In this document: positions 35,708 through 49,723 of the stretch, in pieces
Layout: each line of letters begins with the position of its first letter
Position numbering within the stretch: position 1 is the first letter of the stretch
Assembly: GCA_020284085.1 (NCBI GenBank)
Contig: JACEVL010000050.1
Span: forward strand, 237,501-301,500
Direction of reading: 5' to 3'
Source: Aporrectodea caliginosa
Lineage: Eukaryota > Annelida > Clitellata > Crassiclitellata > Lumbricidae
DNA: 64,000 nt
Notes under the pieces: generated by a model
Database searches by the model: none
The model's input: only the letters and a program-made list of their open reading frames with translations
What the model was told of the DNA's origin: nothing
Made by a program: the position numbers and the translations under genes

Positions 35708-36216
35708 CAGACCTCCCAGCAGCAGGTGACTTGCAAAACGAAAGAAACGACTGTTTAAATGCCTTCAAAGGCGGTCCGCTAGACATTGCTGCACTGTCTT
35801 TATTTACCAATTTTATTTATTCAAAATTATTTATTATCCTCTGTATACACTCGAATGGAGTCTCGAGAAGAACTGATCTAGTGTCTATTTCTCCAGGCAC
35901 TCTGAGAGCCAACACACTGAATATTGTGCCTATGTTTATATATATATATATATATATATATAATGTGTATATCTTAACATGTATATATATATTAATATAT
36001 ATCATAGCTGTCTTAATAATTAGCTGTCCTGTCTGCAACCACACTCCGCCCAGTCTTTGTAGAATGATTATATTGCCGTGTCACTTCAGTACCTCCGACT
36101 TCCGACAAACACATTTACACACGTGGTACCGTTCAGGCCCAAAGAGTATACCCAAGTATCAAGTGTCCATGATTCGCACAATTTGTCATCCTACAAGATT
36201 GTCTGCTGCCCTTTGC
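35708..36216. other. unassigned, with (TA)n at 35938-35962
   Basis: No gene. The frame at 35731-36228 runs through the TA repeat. Confidence 0.4.
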
Positions 36217-36220
36217 TTAA

Positions 36221-36701
36221 CACATTGACCGCCGTACCATTTATTAGCAGTACGCCACAGCCCTATAGAACATTTTAATCGCGGCAGCCCGATCGTTTAA
36301 TTTGACACGTACTGGCAGCCCTGTGCATCGCTAGTAACCAAATGACCTCTCTCACAGTTACAGAGACGTCTCCGCCCGCCCAATAATAACTGGGAGTCAA
36401 AGTGGAGCATTGGGTACCGTATGCTTTGACTGCCGGACAGTCTGAAACGCGGCAGCCGTACCGTAAATATGACACGAGGCATCCCTATCATTAATTTGAC
36501 ACGCGTCAGTCCTGTCGAAATCATCGACAAGCCAGGGCCAGACTCAGAATCTGAGCTATCATTACCAGATGTAGCGTTGATTGACTCGGAATCTGAGCCT
36601 GGAGCCCCTGTATATTTGAAGTACGAATATTCGCGTACCTGCCATGGCGTCTCGGCAAGCCCAAACAAGTACGAGTTTCTTCGTACGTGGCGGTCAATGT
36701 G
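36221..36701. mobile_element. piggyBac-type MITE, 481 bp
   Basis: Inverted ends CACATTGACCGCC / GGCGGTCAATGTG, each abutting TTAA (36217-36220 and 36702-36705), the piggyBac target. Internal repeats of GCGGCAGCC...TTTGACACG. The short frame at 36469-36705 has acidic DSESE stretches reminiscent of a piggyBac transposase N-terminus, but no catalytic domain. Confidence 0.8.
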
Positions 36702-36705
36702 TTAA

Positions 36706-37779
36706 TGCCAGAGCCAGCTTTGTCCGGCTTTGGTTAGGTTCCATTACTGCGTTATTTTCATAGTATTACTGTTTCCAAAAAGTTGGGTGAGCATGACCCT
36801 GCCTTGGCGCCACAGGGTCAATATTTGGGTGAGCATGGGCGCCTGTGGCGCCATAGGTTCCCGGGTCCCTGCTGCCCTGACAGTTTTCTTAGAATTGACG
36901 TAGGCCTAGGTCTACATTCGGAAATTATTGCGTCGGCTCGTCAGTCTGAACAGAGGACTCTTAAGACGGCCCTTTTAAGGGTCCGAGACATGGCGGTGCG
37001 AGTAGGGCAAGAGACCGACGTTGAATACTTCATTGACGGTTGCAGCCTATTGTTCGTGAATGTTGCTTTAATTTGATCATAGCTGGGCTGCTTGAGAATT
37101 TGACGCAGGCAGCCACCAATGAGCTCGGCATGACAGAACCGCCGTATCGCGTATACCAACAACTGCATAGGTTATTCAACGCTTGCAGCCGAACCACGTG
37201 CCCCTGATTATTGAGGAGGAGCATGACCCCCAAAAAAATCAAGAGGAGAATTTCTTGAAATATTAAAAACTTCTTCAGAAACAGAGACAAAGAACTTGAA
37301 CACTATCAAAAATTCCGTCATGAAAACAGAGGTTTTTTTATATCTTCAGTATCTTCAATTCAAGTCTTCAAGACTTCAATATGAAATTTTTTACATGTAA
37401 GCAAAACGTACCCATTTCATACGTATTACGTAACACAGGAAGCGCACATGATGTTTTCAGTTTTCGCGTTCTGACTCTATAGACACCCCATAGCCTACCC
37501 CCATTATTTTGGACAAATTTACGCCAGTGCTTACAAACAAAATGCCCAGCGACATTTTAAACGGTTGATTGATAGATTGATTGATTGATTAATCCGAAGT
37601 TTAACGACATCTTATGGTAACAAAAGCCTTTGATGTCGACAGATATAAATTTAAACGGCTCTCACCATTCGCTTTTACATTTGGTTTGGATGTAAATGGA
37701 CACGTTCTTATTATAATATTATAGCAACCGCATGACATTGACCCTGATCGTTTTTCAGTTAGGCCTAATTAAATAGGTG
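36706..37779. other. unassigned sequence
   Basis: Two near copies of TTGGGTGAGCATG...GGCGCC (36784 and 36821). A short GATT repeat at 37566-37590, followed by a GTTTAACGACAT retroelement-like tail. No gene recognised. Confidence 0.4.
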
Positions 37780-38345
37780 AGATCCTTCACCACCACGCCA
37801 TTTAAGGTCCTTCCTTTCCTCTCGAAGCTTCTTGAGAAATGTGTCTTTGTTCTAGTTGTCCATCACTTTGAGCTTCACTCTCTATAGTGCCTCCTCTTCA
37901 GTCCGGATTTAGGAAATTCCACTCAATTCCACGGAATCTCTTATGGTGAGTCGTCTGGCAGATGTTGACCGTGGCCATGTCACCCTACTTTCATTCTCTG
38001 TGACATAAGTGCCTCTTTTGACACTGTCGATCACACCATCCTCATAGACCGGCTATCTAAAATTTAATCGTTTGACTCTGCTATAATTATCTGGTTCCAA
38101 ACATTCCTCACAGATCGCTCTATATCTGTGGTTTTGGTCTCACCAGTTCTCCCTGGGTCCACCTCTCTTATGGCTTACCTCAGGGCTCGGTCCTTGCTCC
38201 CCTTCTGTTTATCTTATATCTCGGACCTAGCGGGTGTCCTTGGTCCACTGGGCGTCTCATCCCACCAATATGCTGATGCTGATGGCACCAAGCTTACCTT
38301 CATGGCTCTGCCACCACATCCCCTGCTATGGTTAAGCGTATTCTA
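37780..38345 (+). mobile_element. CR1-like RT core fragment
   Basis: Frames stitched along the plus strand give LPFLSKLLEKCVF, a SGFR-like stretch, CDISASFDTVDHTILIDRLS, FLTDRSISVV, a broken GLPQGSVL segment and YADADGTK (normally YADD). This is the palm domain of a CR1-type RT. Several frameshifts; dead. Confidence 0.8.
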
Positions 38346-39808
38346 AAGACCTCAGCTGCTCTTAATCCGTTAATATCGTTGTAGCGATTAAATCTTATCA
38401 AATGCCATGTTTAACTAATTAATTAATATAATACTAGTATAAGCTAGTCAATTACAGTGGCGATATATAAAAGATGTAGTGGCGATACATAAATATAATA
38501 TGAGACTAGGTAAGAGGCTTTTAAACGTAATTTAAATGTCACGTGATGTGCTATGTTGCTAAGCGACCAATGACGCTAGGTGGATAGAAACACAGGGACG
38601 GTTAAAGACCGGTAATAACAGTTGAGACGGTGTAAGTTCAAGAGAGGAGAGTGGTGAAAAGAATTGCCGAGAAAGGAAGAAAACGGCAACATCGTTTGAG
38701 TTGCGGAGATATACGTGGATCGACTTTATTAGGAGCGATCACGGTGAATCCAGGATTTAAAGTGTTGCGATCGAAGTGAAGTTCGAGCGAACGTTAATCT
38801 TGCGAGCGTCGGTGGTAGTGAAGCGTTGCCACGACATTATTCGATGAAGTAAGATGGCGAGATTTGAAGTCAATCGTTCCTGCGTAAATTAGGAAAGACT
38901 GTCATTCTGCTGTAGTTACTGTTGAGAGAAAGTGGATGTGTAACGGAGTAAAACAGTGTGATTGCTAAGTCATTCGTTCCGGCGTAAGCTTGGAAAGACT
39001 AACATTCAACTGGAATTACTGTTGCGGGGTGGTTTGGGAACGATCGTCATTCGGAGTTAACTGCGAGCCAATTGGACGGTTAGTTGTGAGGAATTTAAAG
39101 CGTGAGACTATCTTCCTACGTGTGGATTCGAATATTTCTACGCTACATTGACTTTCAAAGACGGAGAAGTGATGTACGTATTCGAGACCAGCGATTGAAC
39201 CTCGAGTATCTACAACTACGTGAAACCAATTCAAGAATTCTTCTACGATAACTTCGACATGGGATCCACGTGCACTCGTAATGGGGAATCAGATAAGCCT
39301 CATAATAATCTATTTATTGTAGATTAAATACGCCACTATAGGTAGATAGGATTTGCTGTAATTGTTGTACAGAATTGACTTATGTTTTCAATATTATTTT
39401 AATCTATTTACTACCATGTGTCCAGTGTCAATATTTTCAACAACACTTATCGTACGTAAGGCCTTCTCAGCCAAGTTCGACTAAGCTTAAAAGCTATATA
39501 TTAATTATAGGCTACAATCGTTTATTTAACGACGCCGTCATATCGACGATGATCTGCTCTTAATCGATGGTTGTCCTTTATATACTTACTTACTTATTTA
39601 CTTAATCGTCTTCATCCAAACCAAGATTAGACGGCCAGTTCCTATCTGGCTCGATAGTGATTTATTCTCGACCCTGTCCTCTCTCTGTCTGACTACGTCA
39701 ATATTGTCTCTCTGCGTCAGGATCGACTATGGGAATGCGGTCTATACATTGGACTATACTTATGTTGTTGTATTTCGGCTTAACGACACTTTTTCATATC
39801 GAAGATGA
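38346..39808. other. gene-free; possible inverted-end element 38456-39343
   Basis: CAGTGGCGATATATAAA near 38456 and GATTAAATACGCCACTATAG near 39325 are imperfect inverted ends around sequence without a reading frame. No target duplication was established. A probable short retroelement tail (GGCTTAACGACACTTTTTCATA) lies at 39775. Confidence 0.35.
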
Positions 39809-41212
39809 TTAGTGTCGGAGGCAGAAAGCAACCTCGTACTCTCGATTATAGGAAATGCACAAACCAAGATCAAAACATTTATCGATAAGTTTGCGCTTAC
39901 GAGTTACAGAATGTAACTTTAGGCCTAAATAAATAGGCAGAGGTGTTTCTTGGCTTGTGGCATGCTTAACAGAAATGGTGTGTCCTGGTTCATATTTACG
40001 TGTTTGTTTGACTGCATTAAATATAATTAATTGGGAAATGGACAATGCTGCTTTACTGTCACATGAAGCATTACCTGGCCCTGACAAAATCATGTTTACC
40101 AATGACAGCAATGACTGGGGTACAGCTTCTCGTTGACAATTACTGGAAAAGGAACCATTAAACTCAAAGTCACTTTGAAATAATTCACCACGAATTAGTT
40201 TAGCTGTGTGCATTAAATGAATAGCATCTGCATCAACATTTTTGGCTTGATCCAGTGCTAACCCAACATTCTCCTTGTCAGTCAGTAAAACTTCTTTACC
40301 ATGATTGAAAGCAGTCAGACACGGTAAATTGCGCATTAATCTGTCTTTGAAACGAGTTGCATGTGGTCTCTGTCTATCAGTGTAAGAGGAACTGCAGTTG
40401 AGCTTAGAAACATAAATGTCAATTACTTCACTAAGCTTAAACACTGGTGTACTTGCATTGCTAGCTTTAACGTCTTCAATATAAGAAATTACTTCTGCAA
40501 ATGCAATAGAATCTGCTCGCATATTACACAAAGTGTTCCTTTCAGCAAACTCACGTGATGTTTCCAAACGCGATGCTTTGCGATATAGATCTAACAAGCA
40601 AATCGGGTGATATTTTGCTTCAATTGCAACCATGTCACCACTACTCAACTTAGCAAGTAACACATGATCATTAATTAATTCCGCACATGATTGAACTCTA
40701 TTAGTAATTTCAAGGGTCATAGCTTGTCGCAAATTGTCTGAACTTTGTATCAACTTGTCACATAAAAAACAAAGAGAATCAGAAACGCTAGACCCAAACA
40801 AATTTATGTCAGAAGAACGCGTCAAGCACTTCAATTTTGTGGGGCTTGGATTAAAAGAAATCTCATCTGAGATATTGCTTTGTGCCACATTAACATCATT
40901 TTCCCTATACAAGCGTTTTCTGGCCCTTTCCAATTTAGTAGCATTGAATTTACCTCTGCAGGTTTTATGCCAGCAAGCTCCATTTCTTACTAAAATTGCA
41001 GCCATGCCATCACCTACATCTAGTTCAGACAAGTGACTGGGCAGCTGGCCAATTTCTTTAAAACCGCGCAAATCATCAGATAGCGTTACGTAACCAACAC
41101 CAGAATCCATCCTCTTCGAATTGGAAGGGCAAACTAACTTTTCCGAGGTTGCATTTTGACAAAAAATGCATTCTGCCCAAACAAGAACACTTTGATACAA
41201 GATCTCTGCCAT
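39809..41212 (-). CDS. uncharacterised Cys/His-rich protein, family of unknown function (probably truncated)
   Basis: An open frame of 467 residues starting MAEILYQS. Motifs visible: CIFCQ near residue 16, ACWHKTCRGKF near 83, CFLCDK near 147, and EAKYHPICLLDLYRKA near 205, all consistent with zinc binding. Then IAFAEVISYIED, PVFKLSEVIDIY, TRFKDRLM, VPQSLLSLVNMILSGPG, AALSISQLIIFNAVK and ETPLPIYLGLKLH..TRKR. I recognise this order from a large uncharacterised protein family repeated in cnidarian, mollusc and echinoderm genomes; members are usually about twice as long. This copy leaves the family right after LGLCISYNRE, where AGAGTACGAGG could be a splice donor. Members occur as multi-copy genes, so a mobile-element origin is possible but unproven. 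No function assigned. Confidence 0.6.
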   Translation of the reverse strand: MAEILYQSVLVWAECIFCQNATSEKLVCPSNSKRMDSGVGYVTLSDDLRGFKEIGQLPSHLSELDVGDGMAAILVRNGACWHKTCRGKFNATKLERARKRLYRENDVNVAQSNISDEISFNPSPTKLKCLTRSSDINLFGSSVSDSLCFLCDKLIQSSDNLRQAMTLEITNRVQSCAELINDHVLLAKLSSGDMVAIEAKYHPICLLDLYRKASRLETSREFAERNTLCNMRADSIAFAEVISYIEDVKASNASTPVFKLSEVIDIYVSKLNCSSSYTDRQRPHATRFKDRLMRNLPCLTAFNHGKEVLLTDKENVGLALDQAKNVDADAIHLMHTAKLIRGELFQSDFEFNGSFSSNCQREAVPQSLLSLVNMILSGPGNASCDSKAALSISQLIIFNAVKQTRKYEPGHTISVKHATSQETPLPIYLGLKLHSVTRKRKLIDKCFDLGLCISYNREYEVAFCLRH

Positions 41213-41689
41213 TACTACACAGTATGTCTAAATTTTGTCGAAACCAATCTGGCACAGCTACTAGTGCAACGTAAGTTACGAGTGATAAGAGAAAACTATG
41301 TACAACGTGGGAAAAGTCACATTTCCAATATAATTGATTTTAAAACCTGCAGACAAGTCGTAAAACAGAATAACTTTACACTAGCAAGCAATAATTGTTC
41401 ATTTGTTTAACAGATATAAGCATTTATGCACGTGTTTACAACCATGTTTACAACCCCAAAATAAGCGCGCCACTCACGTTGTTATCGTAACGTGCCAAAA
41501 CAAGCCCAAACTTAGCCCAGTTATGCACATTTTTAAAAGTGCTTTTTAAAGTATTTTCACGAAAAATATTCAATTGGCACTATATCAGATTATGTTCTAT
41601 ATTAGTTCCTCTACAAGTTCCTGAAAAATGTATGCTTGTAGCACGTAAATGCACAATTATGATGATTTCTAACGCTAATTGATCGGACT
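41213..41689. other. unassigned sequence
   Basis: No repeat or exon recognised. Confidence 0.35.
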
Positions 41690-41815
41690 ACTCCACGTTT
41701 ATATTGCGACCGAGCCACCCGCAGTAAAGATCCGAGAAATTAATCTCTGATAAACCGACCCGACCGGGAAGCGAACCCGGGGCGCCGGCGTGGATGGCGG
41801 GCTATCAACCGGACA
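41690..41815 (-). mobile_element. tRNA-derived SINE, family 1, minus orientation
   Basis: Reverse complement has GGGTTCGCTTCCCGGTCGGG, TTTATCAGAGATTAATTTCT, CGGGTGGCTCGGTCGCAATA, matching 12415-12500. Confidence 0.75.
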
Positions 41816-42854
41816 ATGTCCGTTTCCCTGAGAATAGGCAGCCGATTTTAATTGGGAAATGGGCAGGGCCCACCGGGAAATCTCCCGGTTTTCCGGTTTC
41901 CCGGCGGGCCAGTCCGCCCATGGATGTCTATATTATAAAGAATACATGAGAGAGGTCGTAAAGACATCTGGTCTACCGCCGGGGCGATAGGCCTAACGTC
42001 CACATTATCGGTGGGGTCCGAAATTTCGAATTGGCGTGTCAAACCGTATTCGCGATAGAGAGAGAATGAGATAGAGAGACACACAGAGTAAAGTGCACAT
42101 AACCGGTAGACAAGACAGAGAGACACACGGGATATATAACAGCAGGACTCTAATGCGGAAAAGAGCTGAAAGTTAGAGAGCACGGATGGAAAACAGAGGG
42201 ACTCCGAAAAGCGTTGAAAATGTCGTGTGAAACCAAATTCGCTGTTATAAAATTTGTTATGGAAGATATTTTATTGGGACACAGAGTCACTCTTCACAGG
42301 TCAAACAAGAGAAGAAAAATAACACGGCACCACAAAGGCTTACACAGATACAACCAAAGGGGTGAAGGCACAACGGCTCTGCTGGCCAATACTACCCTCC
42401 AACACCCCTTCTTCCCACTCTCTCAGCAACTCCCTAAACCTGTCTCAGCGGCGGCCTCGGTCGAACTCACCTACCCCTTTCCCATATCCTCCTCCTTCCC
42501 GTATTTCTCTCCGCAAACAGCCTCTTACTCCCCCTTTAAGTAACCCGCCACCCAACCGGGCACGGCAATCTCAGAGGAGCTACATGTACATACATGTACA
42601 TGTAACGACCTCAACCGACGGATTGGGACATTAATGGAGAGATAATCTAGAGTCGCCTCTACCCACCTGTTTCATATCAGCCACACACGTACATGTAGCA
42701 GGTTGGGCGTGTACAGAGGGGGCAAGGCATGAGGGAAGGGGTGGAAGTGAGGGCACATGGGGAGCCTTGCAGGGCCGTTTCTAACACAGGTGCAATCGGT
42801 GCGGCGCACGGATATCCCCCTAACCCGACCGGGCCCCTGAGCCAAGTTTTGTTG
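41816..42854. other. unassigned, with MITE fragments
   Basis: 41866-41930 is a CCCGGTTTTCCGG palindromic segment resembling a MITE end. 42773-42840 resembles a hAT MITE end (CAGGGCCG). 42580-42603 is an ACATGTACATACATG repeat. The reading frames at 42214-42634 have no known motif. Confidence 0.4.
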
Positions 42855-42874
42855 CTATTTGACAAAATATTTAA

Positions 42875-43480
<606 letters not shown>

Positions 43481-43517
43481 CACGATGCTTGGTTTTACTC
43501 AGTTCCTGTAACATACA

Positions 43518-44024
43518 GGGGAACGGACATTGTCCCCTCCGGACATTGTCCCCCCGGACATTGTCGCCCCGGACATTGTCCCCCCGATTTTGCGTAGGAC
43601 ATTATCCCCCCCGGACAAAATCCCCCATCTGTGTAAATATATGTATATGTACATATTTATGTATATGTACATTGTATGTATATATATAAACGTATACAGA
43701 TATGTTTCTATATATATGTATTTATATATACATGTACAATTGTACATATGTTATCCTATATATACATATGGATATAAGTATATGTATATATATGATATAT
43801 ATAATTATATGTGTATGCTTATGTATATATACAAAATGTATGTATATATATATGTATGTAAATACTATACATGTATATAGATGTATGTGTATATGTACAA
43901 TGTACATGTATATGTATATATATGTATTTACGTGCATATGTACTTATATATATATATATGTATATATATATGTATATGTACACATATATGAATATGTACA
44001 TGTGTATGTATAGGTATGTTTACG

Positions 44025-44056
<32 letters not shown>

Positions 44057-44716
44057 AATACTATACATGTATTTAGATGTATGTGTATATGTACAATGTA
44101 CATGTATATGTATATATGTATTTACGTGCATATGTACTTATATATATATGTTTATATATATATATATGTATATGTACACATATATGAATATGTACCTATG
44201 TATGTATAGATATGTTTACGTATATATATAAATACATATATACGTTTGCGTGTGTATATATATATATATATATATGTAGTCATGTATATATATACATGTA
44301 TTTATGTATTTAAACATATATAACATATATACATAAATAAATATAAACATATATATATTGATACATATACATGCATATACATACATATAAAGTGCATATA
44401 TATACATGCACAAACATAATATATATATATACATATATATACATAATATATATAAGTATATATATATAATATATATATATATACTTGCACATGCCTATAC
44501 ATACATATACACATATACATATATATGTACATATATATACATAAGTACATATATACGGAAATACATATATATACATGTATACATGCTTATTATACGATTA
44601 TATCTTAGACTGGGGGGATAATGTCCTACCCTGGGGAGGACAATGTCCAGGGGGGACAATGTCCGGGGGGACAATGTCCGGGGGGACAATGTCCAGGGGG
44701 ACAATGTCCTACACTC
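43518..44716. mobile_element. element with terminal arrays of GGACATTGTCC, 1.2 kb
   Basis: The left end is four or more tandem 15-bp units GGACATTGTCCCCCC, then TAGGACATTATCCCCCC. The right end is the same array inverted, including the variant TAGGACATTATCC next to the core. The core (about 43625-44600) is AT-rich TATATGTA microsatellite without genes. An 8-bp direct repeat AACATACA flanks the whole (43510-43517 and 44717-44724), so a hAT-like transposition is plausible. I do not know this element. Confidence 0.65.
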
Positions 44717-44724
44717 AACATACA

Positions 44725-45434
44725 TGTACAGTATACATGTACATGTACATGCAATTTGTATGCGTTCATTTACCCACCCCGTTTGCTTGTAGCCTTCTTC
44801 AGAGTGTAGAGGTGCACTTAATTGAACCCCGCTCATAACGAAGAGCTCATCCACAGGCCGCCGTAATTAACGACACAACTAATGATCTGTGGGCGGAGTC
44901 TCAACAGCACCAGACTGAGACTGACATGCAACGGACATATGTCAATCAAGATCAAATCTTGGTGACAGTAGTGAGAATGATGGGAGAATTACGCGCTAGA
45001 GAAAATTTTTTGGTAAACATTGTTGCGCCATTGATGCGAAATTTAGTCACTGTAACGGGTTTATTCTCGGGAGCGGTCCTGTATATAAAAACATTTAGCC
45101 TACTAGTTTATTCAACATTTTCTAATTAACTTTAATTAGGCTTTAATTAGGCCTATCCATTAGCCTATCACTCATGTTAGCATTTCTGCGTTTTTGTCAG
45201 ATTATTTTTCTCAATAAACGAAAATATAGCCTATAATTATGTTATTGTACATGAAATTATGGGAAAACACGAAAGAAAAGTCAGAGTTCTTCTATGTAGA
45301 TAAGAGTTATGCTATTATTGAGTAGGCTAGGCCTAGGCCCTAATGGTTTAAATAGAGTTCTATAATTGGGATCAAATCCAGTGATCAAGACTGGGACTAT
45401 TAATAACCTACTGACAATAATGGTCCCAGATCAA
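44725..45434. other. unassigned sequence
   Basis: No gene. TAGGCCTA octamers cluster near 45140-45345. Confidence 0.4.
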
Positions 45435-45442
45435 GATACACG

Positions 45443-47911
<2,469 letters not shown>

Positions 47912-48073
47912 GATACACGCCGAACTGAAAACTAGCTGGCGAAGTAAAAAGCATTTTTAAAATTAAAACAATGATTCAGATAATAATAATAATATAAATA
48001 ATAAATTTGTTGTTGTTATTATTGTTATCATTTATTAGTTGAATTGGCTAAATTAGCGAATTAACTTTGCTTT

Positions 48074-48300
48074 TGCCTGTATGCACCCCGTAGCGCATTG
48101 GTCAGTCTGACTGCACAGTGACCGAGAGGTACCGAGTTCGAGCCCCCGTTGGGCGGATTTGCTTTGTAGGCTGCTATTAGCGCCGTTGTATTGCAAGGCT
48201 TTCTGTTCTGTTAGTAGTTAAGATTTCAATTGCATAACATGTAAATGTACAGCGCAGTGCGTTTGTCAGGCGCTTATTAAAGAAAAGATATTATTATTAT
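48074..48300 (+). mobile_element. tRNA-derived SINE, family 3 (uninterrupted copy)
   Basis: Box A-like GTAGCGCATTGGTCAGTCTG, box B GAGTTCGAGCCCCC, body GGGCGGAT.TGCT, CTGTTCTGTTAGTAGTTAAG, tail GTTTGTCAGGCGCTTATTAA and TTATTA repeats. It supplies the empty-site sequence for the pogo insertion at 49724. Confidence 0.8.
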
Positions 48301-48697
48301 GCACCATCTAGCGAGGTCAGTTTGACTGCAGTTACTCGCCAGATGGCGAATAATGCTGTAGTTATACAAAACGGCTCGTTTTAAGGAAAATAAAGTAAAT
48401 CGCCTCTTAACGATATGTAAAAACATTATTAAATTCTCACGAAAATAAATGAAATATTGTGCAGAAGTTATTTTAAATCAAAAACATGCATACATATTAT
48501 TAACGAATGTAGAAGAGTTCAATTGAAAACACCGTTTTTAACGTGAACGTATATGGGAGACTATATAAATAGCCGGCGTAGTTATATATATTGTAAGGTC
48601 GATCATATACAGAGTCAACGGGTTTCAGAGCTACATAGCGACCTAGGCAGTGGTAAACTGTCCCAATGACGCTAGATCTACCTTTTTGGTCGAGTAT
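48301..48697. other. unassigned sequence
   Basis: 48305-48350 contains an imperfect inverted pair (CATCTAGCGAGGTCAG.../CGCCAGATGGCG). No gene. Confidence 0.35.
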
Positions 48698-48705
48698 GCT
48701 GGAAC

Positions 48706-48888
48706 CAGTGGCGTAACGAAGGGTTTCAGCGCCCGGAGGCAAGGGTTGATGACTGCGCCCCCTTTTAATTTTCTTGCTGACTTTTAATCGTTCTTGCCAT
48801 AGTACTGTGTATCACTGAAAGCTAATTTTGCGCCATGGTGCTGCGCCCTGGGGCGGCTGCCCTCTGCCCCCCCTTCGTTACGCCACTG
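48706..48888. mobile_element. hAT-type MITE, 183 bp
   Basis: Inverted ends CAGTGGCGTAACGAAGGG / CCCTTCGTTACGCCACTG and an 8-bp flanking repeat with one mismatch (GCTGGAAC left, GCTGAAAC right). Confidence 0.85.
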
Positions 48889-49009
48889 GCTGAAACCAGT
48901 CTTAATTGTCAGAATGGATTTAAATGGAATTAATTTTATCAGTCACTTATGACTGCGTTGGCAGCGTTGCCCTATGTGCAGTCCTGCACGGGAAGGACTA
49001 AGGTCTAAG

Positions 49010-49339
49010 CAGTGTTTTAGTTGTCGAGGGGGTTGGGGGGGTTTTGGTTCAACCCCCTAGTTCTTTTTCCAACCCCCTCAGCTAAGTAACTGAAAATATG
49101 TTGGGGGGGGTAGGTCTTTACAAACACCTGGTGTTTGGTCCATGTGATTATGTAATTTGTTTGTTTTGTCGCCTAGATAGATTTATAGAATAAACTAAGA
49201 TAGGCCTAGGCCTATCTCATGAGTCATCAGATGTATAATATTAACAACATTAAAATTTAATTTAGACCTGTGTTCGTGTACTTTGGTAATCTACAAAAAG
49301 TTTGACCCCCCCAGTTGTTTTTGACAACTAAAACACTAA
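49010..49339. mobile_element. hAT-type MITE, about 330 bp
   Basis: Inverted ends AGTGTTTTAGTTGTC / GACAACTAAAACACT. The flanking direct repeat GGTCTAAG is at 49002-49009 and 49340-49347. Interior contains AACCCCC/GGGGGTT runs. Confidence 0.8.
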
Positions 49340-49723
49340 GGTCTAAGGTAAGTCACTTATGCGAGTAGCAGGATTAAGGAATACACACGGGTCCAGTAAC
49401 TTATCCGCGCGAGCAGAAATCAACTCTTACTACCGCCTAGCGGCCTATGCACGCTGGACGGAATCTCTTCAATGCTCAGACATCTTTTGACTGAGACGTG
49501 GTTGGAATCGTTGGATATCGAAATGGCAGCATCGATGGCGGAGTCACTCGAGGCATTTTACACCATCATTGGCTCGGTTCTAGAGAAGTTCTACCCAACC
49601 TGTTGCGCATTGGATAACATCTGGCATACAGACCGAGAGGTAGGCTACCGAGTTCGAGCCCCCGTTGGGCGGATATGCTATGCTGGCTGCTATTAGCGCT
49701 GCAGGCTGTCTGTTCTGTTAGTA

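Noticed and set aside
42214..42634. Overlapping Pro/Ser-rich frames
   Set aside because: Two frames of similar quality over the same C-rich DNA and no recognisable motif or splice sites.
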